From Eimeria necatrix (lineage: Eukaryota > Apicomplexa > Conoidasida > Eucoccidiorida > Eimeriidae): a DNA stretch of 28,770 nucleotides. The notes under the pieces were generated by a model. That model saw only the letters and a program-made list of their open reading frames with translations. It was not told the origin of the DNA and made no database searches. The position numbers and the translations under genes are program-made. The stretch spans positions 5,001 to 33,770 of the forward strand of contig NW_013654060.1 in NCBI RefSeq assembly GCF_000499385.1, read 5' to 3'. Shown here piece after piece: positions 20,501-28,770 of the stretch (its first letter is position 1; each line of letters starts with the position of its first letter).

Positions 20501-22504
20501 CCGGGGCTGGGGGCCCGCGTGGTGCAGCGGGGGGCCCCCCAGGAGTTGCTGCGGGACACGGGGGGCCCCTTTTACCGGCTTTTCCGGGCCCAGGCGGCGC
20601 AGGAGGGGCCCCCCCTCGCGCTGCCGCCGGGGGGCCCCCCGCCCGCCGCTGCTGCTGCTGCTGCTGCTGCTGCGGCTGCGGGCGCTGCAGCAGGGGGCCC
20701 CGCGGAGGGCCGGGACTGGGAACTGGCGGAGGCCGCGGGGGCCCCGGGGGCCCCGGGGGCCCCCGAAGAGGCCCCCTCGGAGGCCTCGGAGGGCTCGGAG
20801 GGCTCGGGGGCCCCCTCGAACTGCGCGCGGGAGCTGGCGGAGTCCGCCGCGGGGCTGGGGGCCCCCGGGGCCCCCGCGCTGCTGGCGAAGCTGACCCTGC
20901 GGGGCCTCCCCGAAGCCGCGAAGAGCCGTGCACGACTAAGTCGTGCAGTGCTGCTGCTGCTGCCGGAGTGGCCGGCCTTTGCTGCGCTGCTGTGCAGCGC
21001 GGGCCTCTCGGGGCTGAGCTTCCCGCTGCTGGGGCTGCTGCTGGGGCAGTTCCTGGGGGCCCTCTCCAAGCCGGACCCGGGGGCCCTCAGGGCCTCCACG
21101 GACTTGTGGGCTTTGCTGCTGACTCTGTACGTTTTGCTGCGGCTGCCTGTGGAGCTGCTGAAGCAGTTTTGCAAGGAGTTCTTGGCCGCCAGGCTGGCCC
21201 GCCGGCTGCGGGCCCAGGCTTTTGAAAGTTTAATTCACCAAGAAATGGCTTTTTTCGACGATCCTCGCCACTCCGTGGGGGCCCTCGTGAGTCTTTTGAC
21301 TGGCGATGTGGCCCTCGTTGCTGCTGCAGCAACTGGCAACTTTGTTGCGCTTTTCCACGGCCTTTTCGCGCTTCTCGGGGGCCTCCTCATTGGCTTTTGC
21401 TGCTGCTGGCAGCTCGCGCTGCTGCTGCTCGCCACCTTCCTGCTTTCCGCTGCTGCTGTGGGCCTCGAGCAGCAGCTCAGCAGGCCCCGCCTCAGCGTGG
21501 GGGCCCCCCCGCCCGCGCAGAAGGGGGCCCCCGGGGGCCCCCGCCGGGGGGGCCCCCAGCAGGGGGGCCCCCCGGAGGGGGGCCCCCCGGAGGGGGGCCC
21601 CCAGGGGGCCCCCGAGGGGGCCTCCGGGGTCTTCGCAGAGGCCCTGGCGAGCATCCGCGTGGTGATGGCCCTCGGCCTGGAGCCCCACTTTGCTGCTAAG
21701 CATGCAGCAGCAGCAAAGGAGGGCCTGCGGGGAAGCGCATGCAGAGCGGGGGCCCTGGGGCTTTCTTGGGGCCTCTCCCAAAGTGCCCAGTTCTTCGTCT
21801 TCGCCCTGGCCCTCTGGTACGGGGGCCGCCTCGTGGCCACGGCCACTTGGAGGGGGGCCCCCAGGGGGCCCCCGAGGGGGCCTCCGGGGTCTTCGCAGAG
21901 GCCCTGGCGAGCATCCGCGTGGTGATGGCCCTCGGCCTGGAGCCCCACTTTGCTGCTAAGCATGCAGCAGCAGCAAAGGAGGGCCTGCGGGGAAGCGCAT
22001 GCAGAGCGGGGGCCCTGGGGCTTTCTTGGGGCCTCTCCCAAAGTGCCCAGTTCTTCGTCTTCGCCCTGGCCCTCTGGTACGGGGGCCGCCTCGTGGCCAC
22101 GGCCACTTCGGACTTCGACAAAATTCTCAATTCTCTCTTTCCCATGGTCTTCGCTGCTTCTGGACTCGGCTTTGCTGCAGTCTACAGCGCAGACGCCCGC
22201 CGCGCCCGCAAAGCCCTCGCTGCAGTCTTCGGGGTCATCGACAGAAAGTCCCGCATCGACACCCGCGAGGCCCCGGGGGGCCCCCGGAGGACTTTGTGGG
22301 GAAAGTGAGGTTTGAAAATGTGTCTTTCGCGTACCCCGCGAGGCCGCAGCAGCAAATTTACAGCGAAGTGGACTTTGCTGTAAATCCCGGAGAGACTGTG
22401 GCTCTTGTGGGGCCCTCTGGCTGCGGGAAGTCCACAGCAGTGCAGCTGCTGCTGCGGTTCTATGACCTGGAGCGCTCCACTGCGGTGCCCGCGGGCGCTG
22501 CGCT

Positions 22505-22545
<41 letters not shown>

Positions 22546-22707
22546 GGCCCGGGAGGATCGTCGTGGGAGATAAGGATATTCTGGACTTCAACTTAATTCG
22601 CCTTCGATCCCACATTGGCCTCGTCAGTCAAGAACCTGTTCTTTTCAATCTTTCCATCCGAGACAACATTGCCTTTTCACGCCCAGATGCCACGCAGGTG
22701 AGGCTCC

Positions 22708-22767
<60 letters not shown>

Positions 22768-22859
22768 GGAAATGGACACAAGCTGCTGCTGCAGCTGCCG
22801 TTCTGGCTGCTGCAGCTGCCGTCCTGGCTGCTGCGGCGGTCGCGCTTGCTGCTGCTGCC

Positions 22860-22894
<35 letters not shown>

Positions 22895-23137
22895 AGAGCG
22901 AGATTGAGGAGGCCGCTCGTTTGGCGAACGCTCACGGGTTTATTTCCGAGCTGCCAGAAGGATACGAAACTGCTGCTGGGGCGGGGGGGCTGCTGCTGTC
23001 GGGGGGGCAGCGGCAGCGAATTGCAATTGCCCGCGCGCTGCTGCGGCAGCCGCAGCTTTTAATTCTCGACGAAGCCACTTCGGCCTTGGACGCGGAGAGC
23101 GAGCGGCAGGTGCAGCGCACGCTGGACTCGCTGCTGC

Positions 23138-23188
<51 letters not shown>

Positions 23189-23397
23189 GGAGCGGGAGGA
23201 GAAGCACGATTCTGATTGCCCACAGGCTCTCCACTGTCAGAAATGCTGATAAGATTATTGTGCTGCAGCAAAGCGGCAGCAGAGGCAGCAAAGTTGTTGA
23301 AGTCGGAACTCACCAGCAACTCATGCAAATCCCCAACGGAGTCTACAGAGGACTTGTCCTCGCTTCCCAAGAAGAAGACTCCCAAAGCCCCGCATAA
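17582..23397 (+). CDS. ABC-B (MDR/P-glycoprotein-type) full transporter; assembled frame is interrupted
   Basis: A membrane ATP-driven exporter of TMD1-NBD1-TMD2-NBD2 layout; the substrate cannot be told. Proposed exons: 17582-19107, 19621-19702, 20129-22697, 22897-23397, with matching phases. TMD1 starts near residue 70. NBD1 has Walker [10 protein letters not shown] (about 480), Q-loop VVMQEP, signature LSGGQKQR (about 585), [13 protein letters not shown] and VVAHRLS. TMD2 starts near 20945. NBD2 has GPSGCGKST (about 22410), [29 protein letters not shown] and LIAHRLST. All catalytic motifs are intact. Gly-Pro-rich inserts occur in the last extracellular loop of TMD1 (residues about 330-378) and in TMD2; NBD2 carries a 13-Gln insert after Walker A and a Ser run between D-loop and H-loop. 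Exon 3 contains an exact 260-bp tandem duplication (21589-22108) and a one-base slip near 22281, each shifting frame; removing both effects leaves a continuous transporter frame. Either these are assembly errors or the allele is broken. The start is the first ATG of the frame. Confidence 0.9.
18615..18705 (+). repeat. Coding GGGGCCCC repeats (Gly-Ala-Pro insert)
   Basis: About seven CCCCCGGGGGGGC-type units encode a collagen-like GAPGGAPGG run, preceded by a Gln/Leu/His stretch. It lies between two TMD1 membrane segments, where ABC-B exporters normally have a short extracellular loop. Confidence 0.8.
19108..19620 (+). other. ABC intron 1, packed with GGGGCCCC repeats
   Basis: Donor CAG|GTCCGC and acceptor CTGCTGCAG join the codons of VEVAG-RDIRTLN, restoring the conserved stretch between Walker A and the Q-loop. 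The 513-nt intron is almost wholly GGGGCCCC-type repeats, including a tandem CACAGGGGCCC unit at about 19250-19310. Confidence 0.75.
19703..20128 (+). other. ABC intron 2, T-rich
   Basis: Donor ACT|GTGGGC and acceptor GTGGGCAG|ATC join LFSTT to IEENIRLG, the normal sequence after the Q-loop. The 426-nt intron is T-rich, with TTTTGAGTTATTT-like repeats (about 19975-20075), and holds two copies of the palindrome motif near the donor. Confidence 0.75.
19708..19772. repeat. Two GTGTACATACAC-family palindromes at an ABC intron donor
   Basis: CTGTACATACACC at 19708-19720 begins five bases after the predicted splice donor; GGTGTACAGACACC is at 19759-19772. The second is the exact reverse complement of the copy at 25146-25159. 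Confidence 0.7.
20929..20947. repeat. 19-bp perfect inverted repeat in the ABC coding sequence
   Basis: TGCACGACTAAGTCGTGCA has 9-bp arms around one base. It lies in coding sequence at the start of TMD2 ([10 protein letters not shown]) and is not made of the local GGGGCCCC or CAG repeats. Confidence 0.85.
21589..22108 (+). repeat. Exact 260-bp tandem duplication inside ABC exon 3
   Basis: 21589-21848 and 21849-22108 appear identical base for base, while the flanks differ (21588 against 21848; 21849 against 22109). The unit covers the end of a Gly-Pro insert and a TMD2 stretch ending [11 protein letters not shown]. Because 260 is not a multiple of three, copy 1 reads in the upstream frame and runs to a stop at 21925, while only copy 2 connects to the downstream TMD2. 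Confidence 0.95.
22268..22290 (+). other. Apparent one-base frame slip in a G6-C5 run
   Basis: Upstream the frame reads [17 protein letters not shown]; downstream, NBD2 ([19 protein letters not shown]) is one frame away. No GT...AG pair lies between. The switch falls in CCCC-GGGGGG-CCCCC at 22271-22285, a typical place for a homopolymer miscount. Confidence 0.75.
22698..22896 (+). other. ABC intron 3, CTG-rich
   Basis: Donor CAG|GTGAGG and acceptor CTGCTGCAG|AGC, phase 0, join the codons of SRPDATQ to [15 protein letters not shown]. The 199-nt intron contains about 19 pure CTG units (22709-22766) and a second CTG run before the acceptor. Confidence 0.8.
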
Positions 23398-23600
23398 ATG
23401 CATGCGTCCATGCATGCATGCATGCATGCATGCATGCATGCATGCATGCATGCACGCATGCATGCATGCAGCGCATGCAGCGCATGCATGCATGCAGCGC
23501 ATGCAGCGCATGCATGCATGCAGCGCATGCATGCATGCAGCGCATGCAGTGCATGCAGTGCATGCAAAAAGGTGCTGCGCGCATGCAGCGCATGCATAAT
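23398..23600. repeat. TGCATGCA array at the 3' end of the ABC gene
   Basis: ATGC units begin immediately after the TAA stop (23395-23397), with pure runs at 23410-23470 and TGCAGCGCA interruptions later. The presumed 3' UTR is therefore made of the array. It resembles the array at 1739-2152. Confidence 0.9.
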
Positions 23601-23604
23601 GCGC

Positions 23605-23720
23605 GCGGGAGGCCCATGGGGGGCCCCTGGGGGGCCCCTGGGGGGGCCCTGGAGGGCCCCTGGGAGGGCCCCTGGGGGACCTCTGGGGGGCCCCTAGGGG
23701 GCCCCTGGGGGCCTCCAGCT
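23605..23720. repeat. GGGGGGCCCCTG tandem block
   Basis: About eight degenerate units of GGGGGGCCCCT type. No coding signal. Confidence 0.8.
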
Positions 23721-24158
23721 GGTGTGTGTGCTGTGGGTTATGTGGGGGGGCATAGAGTGTTATTTTGCTGCTGTTTTCTGCAAAGAGAAGTTTAGGGGAT
23801 AAAAAAGCCCTTATGTGTTTTGTGAAAGTTCTGCAAAGTCCCGGAAAAGGAATTTAAATGTTTTAAGGGACTAATTGGAATTAAAATTGCCTAAGGGGGG
23901 CCCCCACGTGAAAGGCCAAAAGGCCTGTGGGGCCCCACAGCAAGAGCATGCAGGGCCAAAGTGTCTGTGCACTTTGCTGCAGCATGCTGCAGCAGTCTGC
24001 TGCTGCTGCTGCAGCTTCAGCCCCGGCTTTGCTGCTGCAGTTTATAATCAAAATGCTTCTGCTGCTCTTTTATTAGCTGCTGCCGTCTCGGCCCCACAGC
24101 AGGCTCGGCAGCTAGCTGCGAAGTACACGCAGCGCCCGAGGCCGCCCTGCTGCAGCAA

Positions 24159-24160
<2 letters not shown>
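23721..24160. other. Region with no supportable gene
   Basis: Mixed unique sequence with short GGGGCCCC and CTGCAGCA elements. No domain or convincing splice structure is seen on either strand. Confidence 0.45.

Positions 24161-24217
<57 letters not shown>
24161..24217. repeat. (CTG)18-19 run
   Basis: A pure CTG microsatellite, not within a recognised gene. Confidence 0.9.
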
Positions 24218-24358
24218 CTGAGCCCCATGGGCTCTTTTGAGGTCCACCGGCGGGCTCTGAAAGGGAGCCAGTGGACCAATGGTCCATTTTTGTTTCCACT
24301 CTTCCTGCAGCAGCGCAGCAGAAAGAGCAGCAGGTGCTTTTGCATGCGCTGGAGCTTT

Positions 24359-24460
24359 TAAATGAAGAACAGGCAGCAAATGAAGAAGCAAATGAAGAAG
24401 CAAATAAAGAAGCAAATAAAGAAACAAATGAAGAAACAAATGAAGAAACAAATGAACAAA
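24359..24460 (+). repeat. 12-bp minisatellite, AAATGAAGAAGC type
   Basis: One diverged unit is followed by about seven tandem 12-bp units (AAATGAAGAAGC, AAATAAAGAAGC, AAATGAAGAAAC). In the plus frame within 24271-24504 this reads NEEA/NKEA/NEET repeats after an acidic, helical-looking stretch (LLHALELLNEEQAANEEA), preceded by a good acceptor TTCCACTCTTCCTGCAG. It could be a terminal exon of an unrecognised gene, but no partner exon was found. Confidence 0.75.
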
Positions 24461-24828
24461 ATGAGACATTTAGAGGCACAAAGACACAAAGAAGCCCCAA
24501 ATGAGGCATTAGGCAGACACAAGCAGCGGGCAGCAGCAGCAGCAGCAGCAGCTGCTGCTGCTGTTGCTGCTGCTGCTGCCGAAGTGAAGACACAGACAGT
24601 TGCCGAAGTCCCTATAAAAGAGGCACTTGAAGGAGCAGCAGCAGCCAGCAGCAAGCAGCAGCAAGCAGCAGCAAAAGGACACGGGCTATTTGCTGCTTTG
24701 CAGCTGCTGTTTAGAGCCTTCCCGCTGCTGCGCTTTGCTGCTGCAGCAGCAGCAGCGGTGCAGCAGCAAACTAGCTGCCCCCCAAACGCTGCAGCGCGGG
24801 CGGCTTCTCCGCTGCTGCTGCAGTTATT

Positions 24829-24975
24829 GGGGCTACTGCTGGTGCTAGTGCTGCTGCTGATACTGCTGTTGCTAGTGTTGCTGCTGATGCTGCTGGTGCT
24901 AGTGCTGCTAGTGCTGCTGCTGTTAGTGCTGCTGCTGCTAGTGCTGCTGCTGCTAGTGCTGCTAGTGCTGCTGCT
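24829..24975. repeat. Degenerate GTGCTGCTGCTA array
   Basis: CTG-based units with regular GTGCTAGTGCTG interruptions. No gene is supported. Confidence 0.75.
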
Positions 24976-25057
24976 TTTGATTTCCTGCAGAGTATTCTCC
25001 GGAATTACTGCACCCCTAGACCCCCATACGACTGCATAGAGCCCTAGTCTTTGCTTG

Positions 25058-25061
25058 ATTG

Positions 25062-25102
<41 letters not shown>
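25058..25102. repeat. CTG run
   Basis: About fourteen CTG units in intergenic sequence. Confidence 0.85.
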
Positions 25103-25103
<1 letters not shown>

Positions 25104-25145
25104 GAAGTTATGTATTGAAAAGAGCCCCGAGGGGCCCCACAGTGA

Positions 25146-25159
25146 GGTGTCTGTACACC
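25146..25159. repeat. GGTGTCTGTACACC motif copy
   Basis: A one-base variant of the palindrome family, in intergenic sequence; exact reverse complement of the copy at 19759-19772. Confidence 0.65.
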
Positions 25160-25476
25160 CCAGCAGTCCGCCCCCAGCCGCGCCAAGGGGCCCCCCAAAG
25201 CTGCTGTGGGGCCCCAGCGCATTAATAAGTTTTTAAATGCCCAGGAAGATTCAGCAAAAGGGCAAAGACTGGGGGCTGCTGCTGCTGGTGGCGCTGCTGC
25301 AGCTGCTGCAGCAGCTGCAGCAGCTGCTGCTGCTGCAGCGTGGCCTGGTACACTCGTTGCTGTGACTGCTAAAACCTTTGTGCCGTGCTGTTTGGCCCTG
25401 GGGTGCAGCAGCAGCAGCGGCAGCAGCAGCGGCAGCCACAGCAGCAGCAGCAGCAGCAGGTGTGAGGCCGTACTGA

Positions 25477-25490
25477 GGTGTATGTACACC
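25477..25490. repeat. Perfect GGTGTATGTACACC palindrome
   Basis: Exact 14-bp inverted repeat in sequence between the 3' ends of the ABC and ApiAP2 genes. Confidence 0.7.
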
Positions 25491-25584
25491 CAAACCAACT
25501 GCAGCAGAGGCCGCCTCCTGTGCTGCTTCGCACAGGGCTAAAAGCAGGTTTTAAAGGGACCCTACTAGTGTCTCTTGCCATAAA

Positions 25585-25629
<45 letters not shown>

Positions 25630-25751
25630 TCATTCATAACAGTGCCGTTTTAGCTGCTGCTGCTGTTCCTAAAGCGCTGCTCCTGCTGCTGCTCTCGAGA
25701 CTTTGCTGCTGCTGCTGCTACTGCTCTCAAGGCACTGCCGCTGCTGCTGCT

Positions 25752-25868
25752 CTTAATGCGTCGCCGCTCTTGCTGCTCTTAAGGCGTTGCTGCTGCTGCT
25801 GCTCTTAAGGCGTTGCTGCTGCAGCTGCTCTTAAGGCGTTGCTGCTGCTGCTGCTCTTAAGGGATTGC
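25752..25868. repeat. About 26-bp CTTAAGGCGTTGCTG array at the 3' end of the ApiAP2 gene
   Basis: CTTAAGG occurs at 25778, 25803, 25830 and 25856 (spacing 25, 27 and 26), with a diverged copy at 25752, separated by CTG units. The ApiAP2 stop codon TAA (25859-25857, minus) lies within the last copy. Confidence 0.85.
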
Positions 25869-25978
25869 TGCTGCTGCTTCGCGAGAATCCGCGACAGCCC
25901 AGCTTACTGCGGGCGCGTCGCCATGCTGAAAAGATACATCCGAAGACTTGGAGGTGTGCTGCTGCTGCTGCTGCTGCA

Positions 25979-26010
<32 letters not shown>

Positions 26011-26710
26011 GTGGTGCGCGCAGTCCAGCTCGCTTCGCCGTCCGGTTCCGTGCCGCTGCCTTCTGCTGCTGCTGTTATTGTTGATGCTGCTGCTGCTGCT
26101 GCTGCTGCTGCCACTTTCGCTGCTGCTGGATCTCCTTGGTGCTGCAGCAGAGGTGGCTGTGTTGCTGCAGGGCAGCCAGAGAGGAGGCTTTTGATTGCTT
26201 CGGCAGCAGCAAACTTTGGGTCCCTGTCTGCGCGCAGCTGCTGCAGCAGCAGCTGCTGCTGCTGCAGCAGCAGTTTCTGCCGTTGCTGGGGATCCAGAGA
26301 GGCCGCCCCAGGAGGAAACTTGTGGGTTTCCAAAGCACTTTGACGAGGGAGTCCCTCCTGTGCTGCTCCTGCTGCAGCAGCAGCAGCAGCAGCTGCTGCT
26401 GCTGCAGCAGAACCCAGCCCGTCGCCGCTCTCCCCACTGTAGTTCTGTGTCTGCAGCTGTTCGTGCTGCCTCTGCAGCTGCTGCAGCTGCTCCAGCAGCT
26501 GCTGCTGCAGCTGGGTTGTGTCCCCTAGGCTGTGGGCTTGGCGAAGTGCTGCTGATGCAGCTGCGAGGTCAACAAGGGGCTGCTGCTGCTGCTGCTGCAG
26601 CTGCTGCAGCTGCTGGGGGAGCTGCTGAAGGTGCGGCATTGTTGCCTCAAGTGGTTTGCTGCTGCTGCTGCCCTCCCTTGTGCCCGCCTCCACGTGGGCC
26701 ACTTGAGGAC

Positions 26711-26752
<42 letters not shown>

Positions 26753-26917
26753 GACCAGTGGTCTGGTCCTTCTCAAGCAGCCGCGAGGGCTGCGGAGACA
26801 TTCGGCTGCAGGGGGGGGCCCCTGCTGCTGCTTCTCTTGCTGCTGCTTCTTGGGGATTGTCTCCTTGTCCCGTTTCAAAGCCGAGGCTGCGCAGTGCAGC
26901 CAAGGTCCCAGGGCCTC

Positions 26918-26955
<38 letters not shown>

Positions 26956-27116
26956 GCTGGGGTTGGCGGGGCTGCTGACTTTGTTGCAGCAGCAGCTGCT
27001 GCAGCAGCCTGCTGCTGCAGCCAGGCGTTGCCTCCCAAGGACTCTTTTGCTGCGGCGACATGCTCGTTCTTGTCTTCGCCTTCTGCTGCTGCAGCTGCAG
27101 CGAGAGGCACCCCACT

Positions 27117-27149
<33 letters not shown>

Positions 27150-27323
27150 GGGAGACTTGTTGCGGGGAGGAGTTGCTGCTGTTGAAGAGGGAGAGTCCGC
27201 AGGCGTTTGCTGCAGTGCAGCACTGGAAGGGGAAAGCTGGGGGCCCCCCGCCCACCTGCGCAGCTGCTGCTGCTGCTTGGGTTTGCTGCTGCTGCTGGCT
27301 GCGGGGGCGCCCGAGAGCGGCGA

Positions 27324-27359
<36 letters not shown>

Positions 27360-27517
27360 GTGCTGCAGCGAGTGGAAGAAAGCCAAAGAAGTCGAAGACA
27401 CATCCAGGGCTTGAGCAAAAAGAGATGTGGGGTCCCGCGATTCCTTAATTGCTGCTCTAAAGGCTTCATCCAGGTCATCTTCTGCTGCCTCGGAGTTCTC
27501 TCCGGACTCCGATCCAT

Positions 27518-27557
<40 letters not shown>

Positions 27558-27618
27558 AGGTTTGGGTTCGGCTGCGGCGTCGACTGCCGCTGCCTCCGCC
27601 GCAGGGCAGCGGCCCTGC

Positions 27619-27651
<33 letters not shown>

Positions 27652-27949
27652 AGCTGCCGGCGCAGAGAAGCAGCAGCAGGAGCTGCCCGCGACGCAGCTG
27701 AGTCCTCCTGGGCAGCGAGGGTGCACCTGAGGGCCGCAACAGCAGCGGCGAATTCCGCAGCAGCAACGGCGGAACAGGGTGCGGCAGCAGCAGCAGCTGC
27801 TGCTGCTGCTGCAGTGGCAGCAGCAGCAGCTGCGTCGGAGGCCTTGGCGTCCTCGACGGCGCTGCTGCTGGTGCTGCGCTGTTTGTGTCGCAGCAGCTGC
27901 TGGTGCTTGTCGTGGGCGAGGAGGGCGGCGGGGTTTTCGGCCTTGACGG

Positions 27950-27995
<46 letters not shown>

Positions 27996-28125
27996 CCAGC
28001 CGTGGGGCTGCTGCGGGAGAGCGGCGCCGCAGGAAAGGGCCCCCGGCTGCTTCTGCGGGTCGTAGGGGGGCCCCCTGGGCGTGAGGAGCGCGAGGGGGGC
28101 CCCCGCGGCGGCGGGCGCAGCTGGC

Positions 28126-28170
<45 letters not shown>

Positions 28171-28607
28171 AGCCTGTGCTTCTTGTCCTCGTAGGCCTTG
28201 GGCTGCCGCCGCAGGACCTGCTGCAGCAGCTCGCTGCGCGGCAGCTGCGCCGTGGAGCCACTTGCTGCGCTGTGCAGCAGCAGCCGCAGCTGCGCCTCCT
28301 TGTGGGAGTCGATCCCAGCTTCTCCAGCAGCAAGTGCTGCTTCCGTGGCCCCCGCCAGCAGCCGCTCTGCATGCGCTGCAGCAGCAGCAGCAGCAGCAGC
28401 AGCAGCGTGCGGCTCGCGGCCGTCTTCGCCGCGCAGCCGGCTCTTGCGCTCGAAGCCCAGCCGCACGTTTATCGCCAAGGCCTTCGCAGTGTGGTACCCA
28501 TAAGTTGCCACTTTGAATCTTTTCTTTATTTGTCTTCTTTCTTCATAAAAAGACCCAATCCAACTCTTTTGAGTCCTGTCAAAGTAAACTCCTTTCATCG
28601 GACGCAT
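25857..28607 (-). CDS. ApiAP2-family DNA-binding protein with long Gln/Ala/Ser-rich tail
   Basis: ApiAP2 proteins are the main sequence-specific transcription regulators of apicomplexans and act in the nucleus. A single open frame of 916 codons carries one AP2 domain at about residues 5-55: GVYFDRTQKSWI forms the first strand, then SFYEERRQIKKRFKV, then the helix YGYHTAKALAINVRLGFE. The aromatic, basic and YGYxxAKxLAI features are typical of the family. The rest is low complexity: Ala runs (about 11-18 residues), Gln runs and a Ser run, with mixed islands such as EDDLDEAFRAAIKESRDPTS and GTLAALRSLGFETGQGDNPQ that support the frame. No second AP2 domain is seen. The frame stays open upstream of 28607 (reading CEELSEE before the Met), so the true start or an upstream exon may lie in the GC-rich block or beyond the window edge. 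DNA specificity cannot be predicted from the sequence. Confidence 0.85.
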
Positions 28608-28639
28608 CTCCTCGCTCAGCTCCTCGCAACCGCCTTCTC

Positions 28640-28770
28640 CGGGGACCCGGGGGGCCCCCAGGGGGCCCCCGGGGGCCCCGGGGGCCCCGGGGGCCCCCCC
28701 GGGGGCCCCGGGGGCCCCCCCGGGGGCCCCGGGGGCCCCGGGGGGCCCGGGGGGAGCGGGGGGGCCCAGG
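28640..28770. repeat. GGGGCCCC block at the window edge
   Basis: Nearly pure alternation of G and C runs (GGGGGCCCC units). It lies just upstream of the ApiAP2 start and may be 5' UTR, intron or Gly-Pro-rich coding sequence of that gene. Copy number is likely unreliable in assembly. Confidence 0.8.

Noticed and set aside
26195..27448. Plus-strand 417-codon frame opposite the ApiAP2 gene
   Set aside because: Antisense Leu/Ala/Cys repeat reading; the minus strand has a single long frame with an AP2 domain.
1..28770. tRNA, rRNA or other structured RNA genes
   Set aside because: No cloverleaf, conserved rRNA stretch or polymerase III box pair was recognised by eye; a covariance-model scan would be needed to exclude them.

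Overview
The window looks like nuclear DNA of an Eimeria-type coccidian (Apicomplexa). The grounds are pervasive CAG/CTG trinucleotide tracts in exons, introns and intergenic DNA; proteins studded with long Gln, Ala and Ser runs; interstitial TTTAGGG-type telomere-like repeats; TGCATGCA arrays; an ApiAP2 gene; and small spliced genes with CTGCAG acceptors. The genus call is inference from these traits; no sequence search was possible.

Layout, left to right. 1-3160 holds no supportable gene: two TAGC tetranucleotide arrays, CAG/CTG tracts, a 5 x 20-bp tandem array, a 0.4-kb TGCATGCA array and four copies of a short palindrome. 3162-8327 (minus) is a five-exon gene of unknown function for a very Gln-rich protein; the exons were joined here by splice sites and matching phase. 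8340-13170 is repeat-dominated, with a possible plus-strand CAG-rich ORF, GGGGCCCC blocks, an AT-rich island and a polypurine tract. 13180-15740 (plus) is a rhomboid-family intramembrane protease gene of PARL/mitochondrial-like type, in about six exons. 15248-16798 contains telomere-like repeats in both orientations. 17582-23397 (plus) is a full-length ABC-B (MDR/P-glycoprotein-type) transporter, TMD-NBD-TMD-NBD, whose third exon carries an exact 260-bp tandem duplication and a one-base slip. 23398-25850 is again repeats. 25857-28607 (minus) encodes an ApiAP2 DNA-binding protein, possibly continuing beyond the window at its 5' end.

The four genes show no shared pathway; they are ordinary single eukaryotic genes in a repeat-rich segment. 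The most unusual signals are structural: a 14-bp palindrome family (GGTGTATGTACACC and relatives, 12 copies); introns that open with CAG tracts and close with CTG tracts, so they could fold and bring their splice sites together; three genes whose stop codon lies in or touches a simple-repeat array; and amino-acid runs inserted within ABC ATPase domains. All splice models are by eye and untested.
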